Assembly: GCA_021840785.1 (NCBI GenBank)
Contig: JAKBXD010000087.1
Span: 1-7,921, forward strand
Length of the DNA: 7,921 bases
Reading direction: 5' to 3'
Source: Pseudomonadota bacterium
GTDB taxonomy: Bacteria > Pseudomonadota > Gammaproteobacteria > Acidithiobacillales > Acidithiobacillaceae
The notes beneath the pieces were generated by a model that had not been told where the DNA came from, searched no databases, and worked only from the letters and a program-made list of their open reading frames with translations. A program made the position numbers and the translations under genes. Positions 1 through 6,462 of this stretch are shown piece by piece. The stretch's first letter is position 1. Each line of letters starts with the position of its first letter.

Positions 1-627
1 GGAGATGTCTGACGTGCACAACTTCCCGTTGGAGGAATCCATATCCTCCGGCGTTTCTCCGCTAGCGCGGGTTCGAGCACAGCCAACCAAAGCTGTCCGA
101 AACTGTCTCTCCACGGCTGACCTTTTCCCTCCGACACCACCTCGCACTTCCATCCATCTTCCAACCATGTTCATATCAGCGACCTCGCATGATCAAAATG
201 CACATGAGTCAGGGACTGAATGTTCCGCTTCACAATCAGAAAGTGACGATAAAGGCAGTGTGGCGGCTGCACTAGCAAGGCTGACAATGGGCCTCCGATG
301 CACAAGCAGCAGCAATGTCAAGACGTGCCGACAGCTCTTGTGCTAGACCAGAGAAAGGCATTGATGCAATGGTGATGCTTATGCTTCCCCACGATGCGTC
401 TGCACACCCTGTCGCAGAAGATTTGCAGTCTGCGGGATTGTCCTTGATCTATGCATCATGTTTGCCAACAACATGCAACTATGACTGATCTCCATCGCAG
501 TCAGTATATCATTATGTGGTACCACACTCACTGGCCTGTGTCCAACACGCATGTACCTCATGCGCGGAGTAATCACCAACAACAAACACGAACATACAAG
601 TACTCACTCACCAGCGCTGGTCGATAA
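1..627. other. No recognisable gene
   Basis: No reading frame here matches a family I know. A plus-strand frame is open from about 5 to 346, but the translation is Ser/Thr/Pro-rich without a domain, motif, signal peptide or membrane segment, and there is no continuation on either strand. Because the next interval is a decayed monooxygenase whose N-terminal two thirds are missing, part of this stretch may be its eroded 5' part. I see no FAD-binding GxGxxG motif that would prove it. Confidence 0.5.
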
Positions 628-1059
628 GACCAGCCTCAAACGTCGACATATTGCAAGGGCCTCGTGCGCTTGCTCGGCAATGCTGCGCACGCCTTGCTAC
701 CGCATCAGGCCGCTGGCGTCGGGCAAGCCCTGAAAGACGCTTTGGTCATGTCTCGCGTTCTCACAAGACTACGCAAGCACTCCCAAGAGTCTTTGCAACC
801 ACGTAGCTCGCTGCCGAAGACCGCGTTCGAAACATATGACTCCGCACGAAGGCCAAGAGCGCAACGGCACATCGATACAAGTGTCTAATGCCGCCAGGCC
901 CACAGCCTTTCACACCCGGACATTGGAGATGGCATGGTCAAGAAAGTCGCCAATCTTAATCACCGCTTCAATTGTTTATGGAAGCACGGTCTGGCCGCAG
1001 ACGTGAGCACGGCTGGAATGCTCTTTGATGGCATGATGAGGAAAACCTGCAAGTCGTGA
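628..1059 (+). pseudogene. FAD-dependent monooxygenase (salicylate hydroxylase-like), C-terminal remnant
   Basis: Enzymes of this family use FAD and NAD(P)H to hydroxylate aromatic acids such as salicylate. The frame running from 628 reads TYCKGLVRLLGNAAHALLPH at about 643-702, matching the family's 'KGRV-LLGDAAHAMLPHQGAGAGQAIEDA' region, which carries the GD motif that contacts FAD. It then gives GQALKDALVMSRVLTRL, a LPKTAFETYDSARRPRAQR segment (family 'AL..YD..RRPRA'), an in-frame TAA stop at 886-888, and beyond it HPDIGDGMVKKVANLNHRF and CLWKHGLAADVS, typical of the family's C-terminus, ending at TGA 1057-1059. The GD aspartate has become Asn (GNAAH), an E-to-K change follows (QALKD), and the FAD-binding N-terminus is absent: a frame stop TAA lies at 625-627. 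Hence a pseudogene. The exact substrate cannot be inferred. Confidence 0.85.
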
Positions 1060-1078
1060 GAAGATAGGACCGCCCACA

Positions 1079-1265
1079 TCAACGAGCAGCCTTGGCGATG
1101 ACATGAAATTCTGGATCCCGCAGTATCCTCAAACCCACATTCCTGTAGATCATGAAAGGGACTCGGGCAGCACAAGCTTGCTTAATTGCATTTGAGACGT
1201 TCTGAATGAACTTGTCGATAGGCTTCGTAAGTCTGAATTCTCGTTGGATCAGCCTGCGACTGATC
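1079..1265 (-). other. Unassigned coding-like segment between two convergent pseudogenes
   Basis: On the minus strand, just downstream of the racemase-family pseudogene, one frame is open from about 1330 to a TGA at 1079-1081. Its last 55 or so residues have a composition like real protein, including KFIQNVSNAIKQACAARVPF and a short GLRILRDPEFHVIAKAA stretch. It has no ATG start and partly overlaps the end of the racemase frame. I could not place it in a family. It may be a remnant of a further enzyme gene of the same dead cluster, or chance. Confidence 0.25.
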
Positions 1266-2072
1266 CTAAATCGAGTTGAGCGCTGAGAACTTTTCGAGCA
1301 AGCCGCTCCACCCCTCAATTCGGCCATCAATCCTATGGTTTCGGTAGGCTAGCCAGAGAGTGCACATATTGATTGCTAGAGCTGGTTTGCCTAGCTCGAT
1401 CGCCATCTCGGCCGCAATCTTACCACAATGAAAGTTGAACCCGACTTGCAAGAGAGCATCCACCTCCTCTCCATTCATTTCCGAAACGTATCCTTCAAAG
1501 TCTCTGGCTGGACTTGTGCGAACGAAAAAGCCGTTAGGCAACGCAGTCCATGGACACTTTTGGCACCATATCCCATTTCTGTCATGCATGCTCGCACTTG
1601 AACATCGCCGACGGGCTGATACAGTGTCACGATTCCAATCCTCTGTGCGCGATGCTTTGCCAACGCAGCCTTGCTGGCCGTGGCGCCCGTCGTCACATCC
1701 AGGCCTCCTTTCGGCCCCGACACCCAATCCTCGAGTTACTCAGCAGAGTCTTTGCCACCCCAGAACGTCTTGGACGACATGTCCTTCCATGACCATGTAG
1801 TCTGGCGAAATCTTCATGACCGACGCTACTGCTGCTCCGATTCCAGTTCGCAGATTTACCATGAAATGCTCGATCGCCTCATGGGAGTCGAGCTTGTCGG
1901 GGTTTCGAATGCGCATGCGGCCGGGAAAAAATGACACACCTGGAACCAGCAGCTGCCTAGGCTCGGCTTCGGCTGCTGCATTCGTCGATGAAGGAATGAT
2001 CGCAACAGCACCACTTGGAACTCTGGGCAATGCAAAGAGTTTGTAAAGCTTGAATGACAATTTTGAGAACAC
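1266..2072 (-). pseudogene. Maleate isomerase / arylmalonate decarboxylase / Asp-Glu racemase family protein, frameshifted
   Basis: The family uses active-site cysteines for cofactor-free isomerisation, racemisation or decarboxylation of small dicarboxylic acids and related compounds. Going 5' to 3' on the minus strand: LPRVPSGAVAIIPSSTNAAA (near 2030-1970; family 'VIVPSSNTTxE'), PGVSFFPGRMRIRNPDKLDS, a segment ending SPDYMVM near 1790, then after a frame change MSSKTFWGGKDSAE, an in-frame TAA (1736-1738), DVTTGATASKAAL, RIGIVTLYQPVGDVQVRA, VHGLRCLTAFSFAQVQPETL, then after a second frame change near 1475-1490 EEVDALLQVGFNFHCGKIAA, IELGKPALAINMCTLWLAYR, IDGRIEGWSGLLEKF and stop TAG (1266-1268). 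Nearly the whole family length (about 255-265 residues) is covered, so gene identity is clear and loss of function is recent enough to read. The open frame continues upstream of 2072, but no in-frame ATG exists at the expected N-terminus (the codon at 2072 is GTG). Confidence 0.85.
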
Positions 2073-2454
2073 AATGACACTGATATCAGGACTCTCGACG
2101 ACATCCAGTATAGAGCCTTTGTAAGCCGAATATTGTCTATGAGATTGGCGGGCTGTCCGAGCTGAAGCCTGGCGAGCGGCAAAGTACTGTAGCTGGCCAT
2201 CGGCCGCATGCTTCCGACCAGCGGCTGCATACTTCCAACTACATTGCCTTCGCCTATCGAACGACCGACCAGGCCACGATCATCGGACGAGAGACAAGAG
2301 CAGCAACATGCCTCGGCCAGAAGCAGAACGGAATATGCTTGATCAGAAAAGGATGGTAAGATGCTCAAGATTTCTTTCCCTGCACAATACATGCCTCAAT
2401 CACCCACAACCCTCGACCACCGACTACCCTACAGCCTGATCAGGGATACTCACG
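2073..2454. other. Interval between divergent pseudogenes; minus-strand coding-like stretch and short imperfect duplication
   Basis: This 382-bp interval separates the divergently oriented racemase-family and aldehyde dehydrogenase pseudogenes, so it probably once held their promoters. The minus frame that leads into the racemase stays open back to a TGA at 2280-2282. Its part at about 2075-2140 reads SAYKGSILDVVESPDISVIV, which is protein-like and distantly reminiscent of Gfo/Idh/MocA oxidoreductase N-domains; I do not claim that assignment. A 21-bp unit is duplicated in tandem at 2201-2221 and 2222-2242, differing at five positions, four of them C/T or G/A transitions. Confidence 0.35.
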
Positions 2455-3134
2455 ATGAACGACGTGATCTACACGCAACTGTTGATCAACGATACAGTAC
2501 CGTCGAGGCTCAATCGATATCAGAAGCACACGTGGATCTGACGAATCGCTGCTTGTCCAAACACACATTGACGAAACATTCGACATCGGCTCGCCAGACA
2601 CACGCTAGGTCGTTGTCAAAAGTGTGCATGCTCCCCAGTATCCGCGATCCACTGTCACTGGTCATCCCGCGCTGCAGTACCAAGAGAATCCCTCGAAGAT
2701 GCCGAAGCAGTAGTTGCAGCAACCAGCGCAGCTCAGCCTAGTTGGGAGGCTTTGTCTCCACAAGAGCGAGGCAAGCCGCCGAAGCGAGTAGCTACGCCGG
2801 TCATAGAAGCCAATGATGAGCTAGCCGAGCTCGATGCGATCTCCATGGACCGTCCGTGTCAGCGCTTTCTTCGACAGGCACTATGCAGCGACACATTTCG
2901 ATTACTTCGCCGAAGCTGGCCATGCTCAAGGTCACACCTTTCGTTCTCAACACACCTGGCTTCTTCGACACGTCTCTTTGGCAACCATACGGGGTCGTGG
3001 CGGTCATTATACCGTGGAATGCACTCTTGGTCTTCTTCCGGAAGAAGGTCGCACCTGCTGTTGCCGCCGGGACTACTGTAGGTGTCAAGAGCAGTTAAAA
3101 GGCCCCTTTGACATCATGGAATATTAGCCAGTGA
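2455..3134 (+). pseudogene. NAD(P)-dependent aldehyde dehydrogenase, N-terminal third only
   Basis: Aldehyde dehydrogenases oxidise aldehydes to carboxylic acids with NAD(P)+. An ATG at 2455 opens with YTQLLINDTVPS, the usual ALDH start, but hits TGA at 2539. In the next frame DETFDIGSPDTR precedes TAG (2606-2608), where 'R-E-V' is expected. From about 2689 a third stretch reads LEDAEAVVAATSAAQPSWEA, LSPQERGKPPKRVAT and NDELAELDAISM. After a further frame change FFDRHYAATHFDYFAEAGHA (about 2865-2930), and after another NTPGFFDTSLWQPYGVVAVI, IPWNALLVFFRKKVAPAVAA and VKSS, a TAA at 3096-3098 where Glu is expected, then KAPLTS. This is the Rossmann-fold entry (family 'IxPWNxP...K.APALAAGNTVVxKSSEKAPLT'). 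The catalytic Glu and Cys would lie downstream and no trace of that part is visible. Several frameshifts and at least three stops make it clearly non-functional. Confidence 0.9.
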
Positions 3135-3537
3135 GTTGCGTGACGCCGCGAGCGTGGACGACACTGCTCACGCGATGCAACGCCAGCGTCTCAATCAATA
3201 CTGACACTCCGCGCTGGTCACTCTTGTTCGTAGCGATCGGAATGCAATATAAATGATCACGGTCAGGAGGCTCTTGGAGATGTCTCCAATCCCGTCAGTC
3301 AGGTTCATGTTGTAGCCGGCCAAGTAAGTCTTGAAAGTGGTTGAAGCATCGCTCACCACGCGAGAGGCAGGTGACATCGGCTTCGTATTGCGCCGTATGG
3401 TACAGAGAGGCGTTTCGCGGAGATGGTGCAAGGAAACTGGAGTCGTGGAGCAGTCTTGCAGCGGGCAAGCGACGCAATACCACAGGGATACGATCGTCCA
3501 ATCTCGAGTTCAAAGGGTCGCCACTCTACGGTCACAT
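3135..3537. other. No recognisable gene; end of decayed region
   Basis: This is where the rest of the aldehyde dehydrogenase should be, but I find no family motif (no catalytic Cys context, no ELGGKS-type motif) in any frame. Short open stretches exist on both strands, for instance minus 3195-3431 with a hydrophobic SLLTVIIYIAF segment, but none has a start, domain or continuation that would support a gene. Confidence 0.5.
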
Positions 3538-3622
3538 ATGCATTTGAACAGACGATGCATTTGAACAGATGTTGCATTTGAACAGATGATGCATTTGAGC
3601 AGATGTTGCATTTGAACAGATG
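3538..3622. repeat. 17-bp tandem repeat, five copies
   Basis: Five head-to-tail units of exactly 17 bp: 3538-3554, 3555-3571, 3572-3588, 3589-3605 and 3606-3622. The consensus is WTGCATTTGARCAGAYG. The first base runs A, A, T, A, T; unit 1 ends ACG instead of ATG and unit 4 has GAG for GAA. There is no spacer between units. On the minus strand all three frames through the unit are stop-free, so the array creates Cys/Phe/Asn/Ser-rich spurious reading frames; on the plus strand it contains TGA. It sits in non-coding DNA between the dead cluster and the intact genes. Confidence 0.95.
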
Positions 3623-4234
3623 AGGTCGCACGAAGATACATCAGGCGTCAGCGCGAGGGTCGAGGATTCCGATGGACCGTGCCGAGAAGATTGTCCCAAA
3701 ACGAGCCTCGCCAAGCCGTCGATATTGCGCTGGGGCGTTCAGCGAGGGCCGCGGATGGTAGGATCGTTCTGGGGGCGGGGGGGAGGGGCAGCGCAAGTTA
3801 TTGGGGCACATCGTGTTGCTGAACGCAGGAAGTGAAGCCCGGTCTCGCAGTACGTAAGCGGGCCGGCACGGAGTTAACTTGAGTTCGGGGGTGACAAAGC
3901 TGATGTAATTCAACCAAGTTGCTTCAATTACCCGTTCACTTACCCAAAGCGAGATTACTCAATCTGGTTCTGGTAAAGTCGATCCCTCCGCACCGGCTAA
4001 TTCGGCATGCTACACCGACGACGGTGACACCAGGACCAGCACAAGCTCGAGACTCGCACGAACCTCAGCCGAACCTCAGCAAGCAAACATACCCAAGAGC
4101 GAAACATCACCTACACCAGCAGCGATCGGCCAAAAAGCTGGCGGCAGCAGCAGCGAGACCGCCCGCATCTTGCCCCAGAGGCCCCACTACTGCAAACCCG
4201 CCCCCCCACACCACATCCCTGCACTCCATCTGCC
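3623..4234. other. Gene-free interval; promoter and 5' leader of the next gene
   Basis: No supported gene. A G-rich run lies at 3771-3788. The part nearest the following gene is purine-poor and C/A-rich, with a run of seven C at 4201-4207, as is common in fungal 5' leaders. All upstream ATGs I checked (3620, 3672, 3755, 3902, 4008) open into short non-hydrophobic frames, so none supplies a signal peptide for the downstream gene. An open frame over about 3919-4437 lacks an ATG and is a by-product of GC-rich composition. Confidence 0.5.
3771..3788 (+). other. Potential G-quadruplex
   Basis: The plus strand reads GGGGGCGGGGGGGAGGGG: a G5 tract, C, a G7 tract, A, then G4. Splitting the G7 tract as GGG-G-GGG gives four G3 tracts with loops of one to three bases, a strong intramolecular quadruplex candidate. 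It lies about 450 bp upstream of the start at 4235. Folding and any regulatory role are inference. Confidence 0.55.
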
Positions 4235-4771
4235 ATGGACATCAGCCCCAACGCCTCCGCCACCGTCCCCCTCGTGGTGACCTATACCGCCAGCTCCACC
4301 CTCACGACCGCGACAGTCCTCGGCCAGGTCCTGAACAACGGCGCCACGAACTGGATCCCGGCCACCAACGGCGCGGCCATCTACCTCGAGACCGCGAGCG
4401 TGAACGGCGCGAGCGCGACGAGCGTCTACGGGAGTGAGTATTTTTTCACGACGGGGCCGGCGGTGCCGCAGCAGGTCACCATTAGTGTCACGGGGACGCA
4501 GTCGAGCGCGAGCGCGAGTGGCAGTGCCGCGAGCGCGACGGGCACGGGCACGGGGAGTGGGACGGGAGGGTCGACGGCGGCGGCGGCTACTGCGACGACG
4601 ACGACGAGTGGGAGTAATGGGGGGAGTGGAAGTGGAAGTGGCAGCGCGACGGGGAGTGCGGCGAGCGCCTCCTCGACTAGCTCGGGTGCGGAGTCGATGA
4701 TGGGGGCTGGAGGCTTGGCGAAGAGCGCTGCCGTCATCTTGGTGGCGATTGCAGCTGCCTTTGCCTTGTGA
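4235..4771 (+). CDS. Ser/Thr/Gly/Ala-rich protein with GPI-like or tail-anchor C-terminus
   Basis: The start ATG sits in a near-ideal context (GCCATGG), and the frame runs 178 codons to TGA at 4769-4771. Residues 1-85 form a beta-rich-looking domain (VPLVVTYTASSTLTTATVLG, NGATNWIPATNGAAIYLE, SVYGSEYFFTTGPAVPQQVT). Residues 86-152 are a low-complexity Ser/Gly/Ala/Thr linker, a probable O-mannosylated stalk if secreted. Residues 159-178 end in a hydrophobic tail (SAAVILVAIAAAFAL) with small residues before it (SSGAES), as in GPI-anchor signals. One N-glycosylation sequon is seen (N6-A-S). The plan resembles fungal Ser/Thr-rich GPI-anchored surface proteins, but an N-terminal signal peptide, needed for that route, is not visible, and no upstream exon in the preceding 600 bp provides one. 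Alternatives are a missed first exon farther away, an N-terminally truncated gene, or a tail-anchored protein. Exact family unknown. Confidence 0.65.
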   Translation: MDISPNASATVPLVVTYTASSTLTTATVLGQVLNNGATNWIPATNGAAIYLETASVNGASATSVYGSEYFFTTGPAVPQQVTISVTGTQSSASASGSAASATGTGTGSGTGGSTAAAATATTTTSGSNGGSGSGSGSATGSAASASSTSSGAESMMGAGGLAKSAAVILVAIAAAFAL

Positions 4772-5284
4772 GGAGGCTCACGATCACGGATGCGGGGAGG
4801 AGCTCGCTCATGAACGCGTCATGGAGATGAGAAGTTCAACTGTATTGTACTGTCGACATGCCTCATGCATTCTCACAATTCCACGAGCAAGCCTCAGGCC
4901 GCTCGTGGGCTATTCCCGCCCCACCCTTCTGCCGCCTCGGTCTTCGCGCGCGGCATGTATGCGCGCGGACAACGACTTGGCGCCGTTCACTCGCGGGGCC
5001 CGAGTGCTGGCTGCAGTTTTTTTCGCGGCCGGATGATCATCCCAAATCTTGGCATGCTGCTGCGTTTGATTCGCCTGCGCCGTAGTCCTATGGGCTCTCT
5101 GAAGAAGCTCAAGCAGCATAGACAGCTTGACGTACTGGCGTCAAAACCTCATCGAAGCTGGCGAGCCCCATGCTTGCGCAGGCTCCCGGCGCTCGGCTTG
5201 TCGAGAGCGTTGATTCTGGTGTTTGCGGTTGAAACCGTGTATGCGCCAATTTGCGGCATCAACATTGACGGTTCCACGCTTCCC
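4772..5284. other. Convergent intergenic region (two 3' ends)
   Basis: The two flanking genes converge here, so it should hold both 3' untranslated regions and polyadenylation sites. No AATAAA is obvious. A TGTATTGTA at 4841-4849, 69 bases after the upstream stop, fits the Puf-binding pattern UGUANNNUA on the plus strand. Small inverted repeats are present: CGCGCG at 4947-4952 and 4962-4967, and TTGACG/CGTCAA at 5127-5132 and 5139-5144, the latter with a 6-base loop. A T7 run follows CAG near 5015-5021. A plus-strand open frame at 4865-5560 runs antisense into CIA30 and is not credible as a gene. Confidence 0.5.
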
Positions 5285-6154
5285 TCATATCAATATCCTG
5301 TCCGCTTCCCCCTTCTTCTTCCTCGGCTCGATCTCGTCCATCATCCCTCTCCGCTCTTCCTCCTCGATCTCAAACCCAGACTCTCCCTTCGCTCTGGTCT
5401 CATCCGGCTCTCGATTCGTCGCATAAATATCCGCTATTCGCAACTCAAAAGGTCCCGGCACCCTGTCCGTCAGCCCAATCCCCACGCTCTTCACCTTCTG
5501 CCTCAACATTTCCCGCTGGGGCTCGACGACCATGCCGTAGTTCGTCCTCACGAATGCTGAGAAGGGTATCGTGACCGTCTCCCATTCCCCGGGCGTGTAG
5601 GAGGGTAGCAGATGCTGGTGGATGTCCGTCGGGACAATCGACTCCGTCTGCATGTTCACAAAGTACTTTCTTCCGTCGGACTTGATGCGCAGGCAGAGGT
5701 AGGCATAGGGATCGATGTCCCAGAGGAGTTTGCCGAAGAGTGACCAGCCTCTGTCCCGCGTGCGCCAGGCGGCGAAGCCCGAGCGTTGGATTTCGGGTTT
5801 ATTGGGCGGCAGATCGGTCGAGATGTTCCCCTGGAACAGCGCATGGGCCGGCTCTTCCCCAGGGCGTTCGCCTCCTCCTATCCTGCCTAGCCCGCCCTCG
5901 TTGTCGACATGCGGTGATCCCGGGACGTAGGTCAACGAGGCCCGGCTGTATCCGCCAAAGTTGGTTGCGTCCGACATGACCTTGCAGCGCTGCGGCGCCG
6001 TTTCGTCGTCGAATTTGATGAGAGGGAAGGGCTTCTGCGGCTCGTGGATGCCTTCCATGCGCATCGCTATGCCTGCTTGGCGGCGGAACTCGTCCATGGA
6101 GCGGCGGAGGAAAGAGGGCTGGCCTCGCGCCAGGCGGACGGCGGTGGCCAACAT
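5285..6154 (-). CDS. CIA30: CIA30 family mitochondrial complex I assembly factor (NDUFAF1 homologue)
   Basis: CIA30 is a matrix-side mitochondrial chaperone that binds a membrane-arm intermediate of NADH:ubiquinone oxidoreductase during assembly and is released from the finished complex. The 289-residue protein starts at an ATG with A at -3 and begins MLATAVRLARGQPSFLRRSM, basic and free of acidic residues over 20 positions, as expected of a mitochondrial presequence. The CIA30 domain follows: PFPLIKFDD (42-50), the hallmark SDATNFGGYSRASL (61-74), FQGNIS (107-112), RSGFAAWRTR (124-133), YLCLRIKSDGRKYFVNMQT (152-170), WETVTIPFSAF (191-201) and KSVGIGLTDRVPGPFELRIA (222-241). The C-terminal 40 residues are charged and low in complexity. 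No intron is needed. An insert at about 78-105 (GGLGRIGGGERPGEEP) looks like a lineage-specific loop. It diverges from the nucleotide carrier gene. Length fits fungal homologues. Confidence 0.95.
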   Translation of the reverse strand: MLATAVRLARGQPSFLRRSMDEFRRQAGIAMRMEGIHEPQKPFPLIKFDDETAPQRCKVMSDATNFGGYSRASLTYVPGSPHVDNEGGLGRIGGGERPGEEPAHALFQGNISTDLPPNKPEIQRSGFAAWRTRDRGWSLFGKLLWDIDPYAYLCLRIKSDGRKYFVNMQTESIVPTDIHQHLLPSYTPGEWETVTIPFSAFVRTNYGMVVEPQREMLRQKVKSVGIGLTDRVPGPFELRIADIYATNREPDETRAKGESGFEIEEEERRGMMDEIEPRKKKGEADRILI

Positions 6155-6226
6155 TGTGTTCAGATCGTACGGCGGTTGCTGCTGGTGAGACCGGGCCCGG
6201 ATCGTGACACTTCAGAGAGTCGAAGC

Positions 6227-6231
6227 ATTGG
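6227..6231 (-). promoter_or_regulatory. CCAAT box upstream of CIA30
   Basis: The plus strand reads ATTGG, so the minus strand, on which CIA30 is transcribed, reads GCCAATGC. It lies about 75 bases upstream of the CIA30 ATG. CCAAT is the core site of the fungal HAP/CBC complex, which is known to act on respiratory genes. A five-base match can occur by chance; strand and distance make it reasonable. Confidence 0.4.
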
Positions 6232-6249
6232 CATCAAATAGGACGATGG

Positions 6250-6257
6250 TGACGTCG
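6250..6257. promoter_or_regulatory. CRE-like ATF/CREB site
   Basis: TGACGTCG matches seven of eight bases of the palindromic ATF/CREB site TGACGTCA. It sits about 95 bases upstream of the CIA30 start and 340 upstream of the carrier start, so it could serve either gene. Binding is inferred from sequence alone. Confidence 0.35.
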
Positions 6258-6462
6258 GACGAAGCCCGCTGGAGATGCACAGGCAGAGCGGCACCCCCGA
6301 AATCGCCGAGCCCCAAAGGGTAATCTACGGTACAGCATCTGTCTGACCGTGTCGCGGAGTCGCGAGCAAGAAATAGTCCGACGGACATCAACTCCTTTTT
6401 CTCAGCGATCAGGCGACCGCGCAAAGATCAACGCCGCCGACGTCGCCTGTCACGGCGGTACA

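Noticed and set aside
1..3500. RIP (repeat-induced point mutation) as the cause of decay
   Set aside because: Some changes are C-to-T or G-to-A, but several inactivating ones are frameshifts or transversions (GAA or GAG to TAA or TAG), and the region is not strongly AT-rich or filled with TpA. RIP is not excluded without an index calculation.
3538..3622. CRISPR-like array
   Set aside because: The 17-bp units are directly adjacent with no unique spacers, and the context is eukaryotic. It is a minisatellite.
1..3900. Transposon remnants
   Set aside because: No transposase, reverse transcriptase or integrase motifs, no terminal inverted repeats or LTRs were recognised; the recognisable fragments are metabolic enzymes.
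3919..4437. Long plus-strand open frame overlapping the start of the 4235 gene
   Set aside because: It begins at TTG, has no ATG, and its product is an Arg/Pro/His-rich composition artefact of GC-rich DNA.
4435..4440. GTGAGT as a 5' splice site inside the gene at 4235
   Set aside because: It is a perfect donor sequence, but the frame reads through sensibly (YGSEYFFTTG) to the Ser/Thr stalk and tail, and no clear branch point and acceptor pair improves the protein.
4426..4737. Antisense open frame rich in Ala/Leu/Pro/Val
   Set aside because: It is the complement of the Ser/Gly/Thr low-complexity stalk; its hydrophobic look is an artefact of that composition.
4947..4967. CGCGCG inverted repeat as a terminator hairpin
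   Set aside because: Six-base arms in GC-rich eukaryotic DNA are expected by chance, and intrinsic hairpin terminators are not used by fungal RNA polymerase II.
4865..5560. 231-codon plus-strand open frame
   Set aside because: It runs antisense through the end of CIA30, has no domain, and starts in the convergent intergenic region.
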